Below, one piece after another: positions 56,731 through 64,000 of a stretch of 64,000 nucleotides of DNA. The DNA lies in NCBI GenBank assembly GCA_029339195.1, contig JAPTJF010000106.1, positions 1 to 64,000 on the forward strand. Direction: 5' to 3'. Within the stretch, counting starts at the first letter, position 1, and each line of letters begins with the position of its first letter. The notes under the pieces are model-generated. The model was not told the DNA's origin. It ran no database searches and saw only the letters and a list, made by a program, of their open reading frames with translations. The DNA is from Micractinium sp. NFX-FRZ. Its lineage: Eukaryota > Chlorophyta > Trebouxiophyceae > Chlorellales > Chlorellaceae. Made by a program: the position numbers and the translations under genes.

Positions 56731-57394
56731 CTGCACACGGTCCTTCACAAGCTGAGTGGCCTCGGGCCCCAGAGCGGTGCTGGTGGTGCGGGTGTGCATG
56801 TCCCCGTCGGGGTCGCGCGGCGCCAGCTCAGCAGCTAGTGACGTGGCGACACCCAGGCTCTTGGTGCCTGCAGGCGGGGACGAAGGGCAGGAAGTGACGG
56901 CTCAGCATCCAGTGACGTGGTGACACCCAGGCTCTTGGTGCCTGCAGGCGGGGACAAAGGGAAGGAGTGATAGGCATGGGATGTCGGCGTCGTTGCAGCG
57001 GCAACTTGACGTGGCGATGCTCAGGCCATACTGTAACAGGGCAACGCTTCCTTGCGCATGGCCTGCCAGAGGCATGAGGAGCATGCACATGTAACAGGCG
57101 CGGCCACTGCTGCTGCGCTGGCCAGGACCGGCAGAACATGGGGCAAGCAGATGCAGGGCGTCGGCAGCATTGGTTGGGTCCCACGGCCTGCGGCTGCAGG
57201 TGGGGGAGCCCAGCGGCGGGGTGGTGCCGCTCCTGCCACTCACCCTCCAGCTCTCGCAGCATGCCGAGACCCTTGTCCATTACTCTGTTAGCTCCCGACG
57301 CCAGGCGCCGCAGCTCCTCGTTCGAGCTGCTGGGGAGCTGCTGCGGTTGCTGCTGTCCTAGGTTCTGGCTGCCTCCTGCTGACTGTTGTGACAT
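56731..57394 (-). CDS. Unknown protein, partial model (two exons)
   Basis: Exon 1, 57394-57244, starts at a true ATG (the frame extends to 57421 without one) and encodes a Gln/Ser-rich leader then a helical segment (NEELRRLASGANRVMDKGLG, MLRELEG). Exon 2, 56867-56731, encodes GTKSLGVATSLAAELAPRDP and ends VKDRVQ before a GTGAGG donor. Phases agree. The 3' exon(s) were not found; if the donor is skipped the frame stops about 17 codons later. The acceptor of exon 2 is duplicated (56838-56885 and 56908-56955, sharing ACCCAGGCTCTTGGTGCCTG). No family recognised. Confidence 0.5.
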
Positions 57395-58499
57395 GGTGCG
57401 ACTGGTCTGAATGTCGGACACGTCTCGCGAGACACCGAGAAAGGCAGGGAGACCTGAGAAACTCCTGAGAAGCAGGGGATCTGGGAGGACAGCGGGCGCG
57501 GCACACAGCAGGCACAGCAGCCGTGCATGCGGTTGTCATGGGGAGCCTTGTGTCACCCTCTAGTGGTGTATGCTGCCCCATGTGGCCCCTGCCGGCAACC
57601 AGCTCGAGCGCACCACAACATGCCCCACTGCCCCGCTAGGCGGCCACACTGAGCACCGAAGCATCCTGCACCTGCATGTGGTCTCCTTGCGAGGCGCATG
57701 CTTACAGCTCATGGTAGCTGCATGCAAAAAGAGGGTTCTGCTGCGCATCAAAACGGACGGCAGGAATGAAAGCATGTGCGGGGGCAAAAGCAGAGAGCAT
57801 AGGGGGGCAGGGTTGTGGCGGTTTGCAGAGGTAGATGATGGTAGCATCATCGGTAGGGGAGGGGATGAGATTATATGTGAAGTGTGGCGGAGGGCGAGTG
57901 CATCAGAGGGGGTGGCTGTGGGCGGGGGGGAGCAGAGTCCGAAGCAGGCCGGAATGCTGTTCCGCCCCGCGCTCTCAAGGAGGCGTGAGTGCGAGAGGTG
58001 GCTGGGATCGGTAAAGCATGGATTTAATTCGAGAAAGGGGCATTGGAAGGGGGGCACATCACGTAAGGCGCAGTCGGGGGGACACAAGGGCATGGGGGTA
58101 GGGCACACCCACGGGACGGGGCAAAACGGTGTGCCTTTTTTTTTGTCCGCAGCACCCGAGGAGCGGCGATCATACATACCAAAACAGGGCGGGGGATAGG
58201 GCTCGCGCGGGCGCTGTGCAAACAGCATGGCGGCCGCCGCGCGCACAAGAAGCGAGCGGCGGGAGTAGCAAAAACTGGAACATTGGCTGGCTCTCACTTC
58301 GGGGCTTTGCATGCTATAGATCACTGTGGGGGGACGCCAAGGGCGACGGGGGGCGTGGCTTCGGTCATTCTCTCATTGCGCTGTGCTGCTTTGTGGGCAG
58401 CACAGGGGGTTGGCAGGGCCTGGCTTGGGCTGCCGCCGCCGAGTTGGGTGCCCAAGGCGGGGCATGCCTGGCTCCAACTCGTGGGTGGCTGGTGGGGGA
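57395..58499. other. Intergenic region / long 3' region
   Basis: Open frames on both strands (for example 57570-58199 plus) lack domains. A minus-strand TGTAA (TTACA at 57702-57706) suggests this is largely the 3' UTR of the small gene at 58500-59239. Confidence 0.45.
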
Positions 58500-59239
58500 T
58501 CAGCTGTCTGCGGCAGGCAGCACCGCTGCGCCTGCGCCTGCATCCGCGCCCGTGAGGCCAAACGCCTGCAGCGTGGCCTCGTGCTGTGCCTCCAACAGGT
58601 CGGCCACAGCGCTGGCCACCAGGGCCGCCTCGGCTGCCAGGTCAGCGCTGCTGGTGCGCAGCAGGCTGAAGGCTGTGGAGAGCGCGCTGCGCGGCGTGTT
58701 GCCCTGCGCTGGGCTGACGGGGTGCAGCCGGATGGGGGCCAGGGTGACGGCGGGCTCAGCCTGGCAGCTGGTGCCGGCTGGTGTGCTGGAGGCGGCGCCA
58801 GTGGGACAGCTGGCGGGTGCTGCCGTGGAGCTGGGGCGCACTGCCGGTGGGGAGACGGGCGAGCAGCAGGCAGGATCTGCATGCAGATAGAGATGCACAT
58901 GAACCTCACAATCAGTTCTCCGGCCAGCTTAGAGGGTTGGGTGCTTGTGCTGTGCGCACGCAAACTCAGGCGGCGGCGCTCGCGACAGGCGGCGACAGAG
59001 CGGCGGCAGCAGCAACCATCCGCGATAACGCCATATGCAACCTCCCAGTCGCAGCGTGCTGCTTGACGAACAGCTCAAGCGAGCGAGCTCAAAGCGAGCA
59101 GTTCGAATGGCGCCAAAGGCGTGTGCGCACCTCCTGCTGGCACGCCGCACTGTTCTTGCAGGATCACGAGTCCCCGCTCCAGCAAATTGTTGGCCGCAGC
59201 TGTGACGGCTGCAGGGGAGCACACGGCCTCCTCTCCCAT
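58500..59239 (-). CDS. Small helical protein, unknown
   Basis: Two exons (minus): 59239-59131 and 58876-58500 (stop), 161 aa, phase-consistent join (CGVPAG|DPACC). Predicted helices at the N-terminus (AAVTAAANNLLERGLVILQE) and C-terminus (SALSTAFSLLRTSSADLAAE, VADLLEAQHEATLQAFG) are separated by a Pro/Ala-rich linker. The size and paired-helix pattern resemble small subunits of coiled-coil complexes (Mediator or BLOC type), but no family motif is visible. Confidence 0.55.
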
Positions 59240-60560
59240 CTGTGCGACTGCGGGACTTGCGAGAGCCTGCGGCGTCTAGCGAGCGGCTGGACAAACAAGA
59301 ATGCGGCTGACGCGGCTGAGGGAGCAATAAATTGCGACACTGCCGGAAGTCTCGCCGTCTGACTGGTCAGAGGCCACTGTGGCCACAACACATGCACAGC
59401 TGTCTGACACACCGAGATGCAGTCGCCGCCCTGTGGCTCCGATCAAGCGGGACCCGCACATTTGGAGCCGCCGCTGAACCTTCGATTGAAGGGGCAGCTC
59501 CAGCAGAGGCACCCTGTGGGTCAGGCACCCACCCCAGCTGTGCATGGCATGGCCGTCACGTCCTCCCAGCACCACACCAGCGCCCAGCAGTGTCGAGATT
59601 TACATGCACATGCACAACACGGAGACGGTTCAAAACCAATGGGTCGTTCATTGATGTCGCAGGCAAGAAGGAATTTCGAGGTTGGAGGCGCAAAGCGGCG
59701 CAGGCGGGTATTGCACCAAAACTTGGCTCCCGCTGCAATGCGCTAGTTGGGAGCAAATGAACGAGCCCCTGGGCTTTTCAGGGGTGGCCAGAGGCACGTG
59801 CAGGCAGAAGGCTCTGCACTGTGCATGGCTGCGGCTTGCCGCACAAGAATGGGTGCGACAAAAAACCGTGGGTGGGCGTGGGCATACGCGCGGGGTTGGC
59901 TGAGACAAAGGCAAAGGCAAAGGCAGGGGATGAGGCATGAAGCAGGGTGCCACTGGAAAGGGCGGCGTACCTGTGAGCTGTGCATGTGCAAAGCATGTTG
60001 CGGCAGGGGGCAGGGAGATCAACGGGGCATCGGACCCCACAACTGCCTGGGGGCTGGCAAGTGGATTGAGTTTAAGATTGAGTTTGAGCGGTGAGAGAGG
60101 GGCTGTTGGCGCCAGCGGCAACGAAAAGGTCGGGCAGGAGGAGGAGGGCTGAAGAGGACTGAAGGGGCTGTACGAAAAAGGGCTCAGCAGCCAACCAGCG
60201 GCGACGTGCGTTGGTTGGCAAGGGGAGGGCGGCACAAAAGGAGGGGTTCTGAGGCGGCATTGAGGTACGTTTATGTATGTGTGTCCTGGGGCGAGCTTGC
60301 ATGCATGTGTGGGTGTGGGGTGGGCGGTGTAGCTGTGTTCCGAGGGGGTATGGATGGGCCTAGCTATCAGTGCTGTGGGTAAACTGCAGTGCGGCAGAGA
60401 TGGGGAGCGACTGGGCGTCTCCCTCCTACTCAGGATGCTACACAGGAGGATGGCTGTGCAGAGGCGCGCGTGCGCGAGCGCATGGGCGCAAAATTGGTGG
60501 CAACGCGTGCTGGGCTAGTGTGGGGTGCCTGGGGCTGGCTGGACTCTATATATACGGCCC
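59240..60560. other. Intergenic region
   Basis: Between two minus-strand small genes. A TATATATA stretch at 60547-60555 lies directly past the stop codon of the next gene. No gene was recognised. Confidence 0.45.
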
Positions 60561-61389
60561 TCACATGCATGTGGCGGGCGGCTGCGTCGCCAGGCCTGCC
60601 TGCCGCAGCGCTTGCGTGAGGGCTGAGCGCGGCGTGGTGAGAGAGGTGCTAAGGCTGCTGCCGCCGCTGCCGCCCAGGCTGCCGCCAGCAGAGCAGAGCT
60701 GCGAGGGCGAGGTGGGCGGGCTGGGGGAGTGCTGCAGCTGGGTCTGGAACACAGCCAGGCCTTGGGCGACCAGCGCGTCCGACAGAGCAGATCGCGAGCT
60801 GCCGGCGCCGGCACCCGCGGGCGGCAGGGACGGCAAAGGCATGGAGGCTGCAGACGTCGGGATGCCTGCGAGGTGGCGGGGAGGCACGCAGAGGTTGTGA
60901 GGAGTGGCGATTAAATGCCTGTGCGAGGAGCAGTGGGTGCAGGGTGCCGGCATGTGTTTGGAGAGGTAGATTAAAAAGCAAGCTAGTGAACGCCTTTAGT
61001 TGGTTGGTCGCAGGTTTCCAAAACCTGATGTCGTGGGTTCTAGTCCTACAAGGCGTGAAAACGTTTCTTTCTTTTATTTTCTAACATCGAGAACATTAAC
61101 ACCACTGCGGACAGCGGGGGCTGCCGCCGCTGCCGCCGCTGCCGCCGGGTGCGCAGGCGCCGCCAGCGGCGCCCTCCACCACCGGCTATGCAAGCCTGGG
61201 AGGGGCAAGTGGCTTGCAGCAGCAGGGGCGTACGCTGAGCCAGCAGCGGCGACCGCCGCCCAGCGGCCTGGCTCACGCACCTGCGGCCATGCGTAGGTGG
61301 CGCTCCACCACACGTTCTGCCCGGGCGTTGAGCTGTGCCAGGAATGCGTTCGAGTCCGTGTCGGCGGCCATCCCAATTTCGGCGGCCAT
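60561..61389 (-). CDS. Small Ser/Ala-rich protein, unknown
   Basis: Two exons (minus): 61389-61281 and 60865-60561 (TGA), about 137 aa, phase-consistent (MAA|GIPTSAAS). The N-terminus is a short amphipathic helix (AFLAQLNARAERVVERHLRM); the rest is Ser/Thr/Pro-rich with a helical piece (SALSDALVAQGLAVFQTQLQ). The start region contains an in-frame 18-bp tandem duplication (ATGs at 61371 and 61389). The single intron contains an organelle-like tRNA on the opposite strand. Confidence 0.55.
60990..61057 (+). tRNA. Organelle-like tRNA-Trp(CCA), D-arm defective
   Basis: A 68-nt cloverleaf with a perfect 7-bp acceptor stem (60990-60996 with 61050-61056), a 5-bp anticodon stem around loop TTCCAAA (anticodon CCA, 61018-61020), a 5-nt variable loop and a 5-bp T-stem with loop TTCTAGT. 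Only about 14 nt (TAGTTGGTTGGTCG) stand where an 18-20 nt D region is expected, and no D-stem forms. The 3' half strongly resembles plastid/mitochondrial trnW (GATGTCGTGGGTTC, TCCTACA). AT-rich flanks (60955-61105) support an organellar DNA insertion. Likely a non-functional pseudo-tRNA, or an unusual D-armless species. Confidence 0.65.
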
Positions 61390-61899
61390 CCCAATTTGCT
61401 CCGACACCGCCACAGCAAAGAATTTAGGGAGCTTGGGGAGAGGTTGGGCTCCGATTTGGAGAAGGGAGGCTGGAGAAACTGGGAGCTGAGTGGGTTGAAA
61501 GGCTGGCTTCCTAGCCGATTCTTTGCTCCGCCTGATACAGCCTGGATAGCTCTTGGTAAAGAGAGAAGCTTTAAAATGCGCCAAAAGAGAGCCTGCCAGA
61601 CCCAAAACCTCTGCCCTGCACCCCTGCACTACGGTACGGTACTGGACGGTCCGGCAGGGGGCTACAGCAGGCGCTGCTGCTGCCGCTGCTGCCGCTACCG
61701 CTACCCAAGCAGCTTGAACAACAGACAGAGTTTTACAGGCGGGATGCGGAGACGCCGAGAGAAAATTTGCATTCATGAAGACTGTACAGTGTGGTTCAAA
61801 TCATATCAGCTGGGATGAGACATACGTTTGCCAGTGGGAGAGCCGGGCGCCAGCAGGCGTCGGCAGCCGCTGCTGCCATACACCCGCAAGGCTGCCTCC
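61390..61899. other. Intergenic region
   Basis: Between two minus-strand genes. A TTACA at 61733-61737 (TGTAA on minus) is a likely poly(A) signal for the hydrolase. An open frame upstream of 61389 has no domain. Confidence 0.5.
61733..61737 (-). terminator. TGTAA signal (minus strand), hydrolase gene
   Basis: Reads TGTAA on the minus strand, 163 bp past the hydrolase stop codon. Confidence 0.5.
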
Positions 61900-63855
61900 T
61901 CATGCTGTGGCGGCTGCCTTCTCTGGCAGGGCAGCCACCCAGCGCAGCAGATTTGAGTTGACCAGCTCCGGAGAGTCGTCCTGCGGGCGGGCAGGTGTAT
62001 CATGTGATAAGAGCACAGCAGGTGTGAGAGCAGCGACAGCAGAACACACACCCCTTGCTGCCGCCGAAGCGCCCTCAACCCTGCCCGACCGCCCCGAAGC
62101 AAGTCATCGCTGCCTGCCCGACTGCCCCAAAGCAAGTTTACTGCTGCCCCCCACCCTGCCACGCCCGTCTCACGCACGTGGGGGCAGTGGCCGCTGCAAA
62201 GGGGAAGCAGGGAGGGCAGACAGAAAGCAGCAGGCATGGTCAGCTCGAGAGGCGACCGGTGGACCCAGCAGAGCCCCACACCGGCCCTGCCGGGTGGCTG
62301 CCACAAGCACTGCACGCGCACGCTGCCAACCCCTGCCTCAGACCGAACGCAGGCCTGCCAGCAGCACTTTGCACATGCCATGCGGCAGCAGCCTCTGCAT
62401 GCTGGCACAGAGCATTCACAGCGCGCGCCCGCCCCCTGCATCGCCCCGCTGCAGCGTAACGAGCCCTCCCAGCACCCCACCTGTCCAAGTCGGTGCGCTG
62501 GGCGGCGGGGTAGTAGCGCTGGATCTGCGTGGCGCGCGCCGGCACGCACCAGGGGTCCTGCGCAGCGGGGGCGGCAGAGGGGGCAGGCGGGTGGGGGCAT
62601 GGCATGCGACAGGCAACTCTCTGCAGGCTGTTGGTCCCAGCGGAAGCGCACTGCTCTTGGGGGAGGGATGTACAGGGATGCACACAGCTGGGTGCTGCGG
62701 TGGCATCTGCGAGCCAGGAGCTGTGCCTGCCCGCAGTGCTTGCCCAGCAGCTCACCCAGCCGCTGGCCCCCCAAGGCTGAACCATCGAGGCAGATAGACA
62801 CCCACGCAATTCCTGGTGCCCACCTTGTCTCCCCACAGCAGGTACAGCGGCATCCCCTGCAGCTTGTCCAGCAGCACGTTCATCGCCTCGCCGCGCGCTA
62901 CACGCATGCAATGGAGCGCAGGGCAGAGACGGCAGCTTTGTGACAGCAGCAGCATTGCATGGGGGAAGAGGGCGGGGCGGGCTGCTGAGCTGCATGCAAG
63001 CAAGGAGCGCAGGGCAAACTTGGGTTTGGTTCAGGCGGCCGTATGGCATTAAAGATAAAAGAGGGCAGGGCTGGCTGCTAAGCTGCAGCTGGTCCATCAG
63101 CTGGTCCCGCAGGCGGCTCGCCTCTGGCGCAACGGAGTTTCCCACCCACCCGCCCTACTGCAGCAGCACCCACCCACCAGTGATGACGCGGTAGAACACT
63201 TCAGGGGCGTTGGGGTCCTGGGCGGGCAGCGAGATAGAGCGCACCAGGTCGTCGTCGATGTTGGCCTCGCTCACGTACACCTGCACGCTGGGTGCACACA
63301 GGGCTGGCATGGAGAGCTGCACCCAAGGGTGGTAGGAGCCAGCGCACACCAGGCGCCGTTCGATGCTGGCCCTCGCTCTCATACACCTGCGCAAGAGGCC
63401 ATATAAGTGTAGCTTGTTGAGGCAGCTGAATGAAGAGAAGCTGCGAGGGTTGGTGCACCGCAACTTCATCAATGCCGGCCTCGCTCGCATGCACCTGCAC
63501 CTTAGTCCAAACAAGATTGGCGAGTTACAACCAAGGGTGGCGGGAGCCAGCGCACCAGGTCGTCGCCACTGCTGGGCTCCCTCACGCAGAGCACGCCGTT
63601 GCCTCCTGCCCTGTTGCCTCCTCGCTACGCAGGGGGTAGCCTGCTTCCCTTGTACAACACAGTACTCATGTGTACTGTGCTTTGCCGGAAAGATACATCT
63701 GTGTGTACATGCATTTACATACCCATGTCTTTTTTGTGATTTGCCGGCAAGATACCGTGTTCAGCTCACCTGGCGCAGGACCTGTCGGATACGGGCTGGC
63801 TGCTTGGTGAACACAAAGGAGGCAAAGACGACGGAGCGCTTGACCGAGGTGGCCA
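61900..63855 (-). CDS. Alpha/beta hydrolase (pheophytinase-like), 5' end missing
   Basis: Six visible exons (minus): 63855-63770, 63280-63178, 62897-62824, 62557-62481, 62193-62178, 61980-61900 (TGA). Upstream exons, including the nucleophile-Ser elbow, lie beyond the window. The visible C-terminal half has VFASFVFTKQPARIRQVLRQ, YVSEANIDDDLVRSISLPAQ, the acid-strand region MPLYLLWGDKDPWCV (Asp of the catalytic triad), then SGHCPHDDSPELVNS with the catalytic His. This G-x-K/D-DPW and GHCPH-D/Q-D pattern matches plant pheophytinase and related plastid hydrolases. The catalytic His is carried by a 16-nt micro-exon. The first two bases of exon 63855 complete a codon from upstream. Substrate (pheophytin or other ester) is inferred from similarity only. 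Confidence 0.85.
63262..63502 (-). repeat. Hydrolase exon acceptor in three copies
   Basis: The real acceptor edge (63262-63285) has upstream (minus) copies at 63361-63395 and 63466-63502; all share GGCCTCGCTC or CCTCGCTC followed by CACCTGC on plus. Confidence 0.82.
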
Positions 63856-64000
63856 CTGCAGGCCAGGCAGGGGAGAGGGGGGCACAGTCGGGGTGAGCAC
63901 AGGGGCCAGCACAGCGCGTAGCACATTGCAAGCGGCTGCTGGCGGTATCGGACCTCTGTTGTGGTGCCCACGCGCAGCGCCAGCGCAACACAGTGCGTGC

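Noticed and set aside
57560..58324. Overlapping long frames on both strands
   Set aside because: No domains; the region is better explained as the long 3' UTR of the small minus-strand gene ending at 58500.
60545..60556. TATATATA as a promoter TATA box
   Set aside because: It lies immediately downstream of a minus-strand stop codon and no plus-strand gene starts nearby, so no promoter was called.
60990..61057. Functional nuclear tRNA-Trp
   Set aside because: The D-arm is truncated and the body resembles organellar trnW; annotated only as a defective organelle-like tRNA.

Overview
The window looks like nuclear DNA of a GC-rich, intron-dense unicellular green alga, most likely a trebouxiophyte of the Chlorella/Micractinium type. 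This is inferred from gene content and architecture; no database search was possible. Supporting signs: short exons cut by about 85 GT-AG introns ending in (T)GCAG, five apparent GC-AG introns, TGTAA-type polyadenylation signals, plastid/mitochondrial targeting-like N-termini, and plant-lineage proteins (a KAPP-like FHA-PP2C phosphatase, a plastid-type alpha-amylase, a pheophytinase-like hydrolase). No prokaryotic operon, CRISPR array, IS element or intact transposon was seen. Exon models were built by hand; almost all junctions were checked for reading-frame phase.

Layout. 1-2091 (+): 3' part of a mitochondrial carrier gene. 2881-10091 (+): FHA-PP2C phosphatase, 15 exons. 11992-15771 (-): ankyrin-repeat protein. 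16750-18287 (+): secreted/type I membrane protein of unknown function. 19020-26186 (-): alpha-amylase fused to an N-terminal ACT domain, 18 exons. 27195-34119 (+): predicted ABC-class ATPase (COG3044-like), 20 exons. 34558-39555 (-): pfkB-family sugar kinase, 11 exons. 39952-41046 (-): unknown protein. 41382-45748 (+): CDP-alcohol (ethanolamine/choline) phosphotransferase, 9 exons. 46914-48983 (+): small acidic nuclear-type protein. 50170-52723 (-): multi-pass membrane protein. 53019-55567 (+): organelle-targeted RRM protein. 56731-57394 (-, incomplete): unknown. 58500-59239 (-) and 60561-61389 (-): two small two-exon proteins. 61900 to beyond 64000 (-): alpha/beta hydrolase, 5' end outside the window. 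Genes mostly alternate as divergent and convergent pairs, with putative shared promoters as short as about 295-335 bp and convergent 3' ends that may overlap.

The most unusual feature is architectural. In nearly every gene the introns carry one to four degenerate copies of an adjacent exon edge together with its splice site: donor copies lie downstream of the real donor, acceptor copies upstream of the real acceptor. The best examples are a five-copy, ~115-bp array of one acceptor and a four-copy, 37-bp donor array in the sugar-kinase gene, and a triplicated acceptor carrying the catalytic C-D of the phosphotransferase motif. This suggests ongoing tandem duplication of exon-intron junctions as a way introns grow, move or diversify splicing. 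Other points of interest are the ACT-amylase fusion, an organelle-like tRNA-Trp(CCA) without a D-stem inside an intron, AT-rich islands, an RRM interrupted by a Gly/His-rich insert, micro-exons of 12-16 nt, and long poly-G/poly-C runs.

No pathway links all genes. Several act in carbon metabolism (amylase, sugar kinase), membrane-lipid synthesis (phosphotransferase) or organelle function (carrier, RRM protein, hydrolase).
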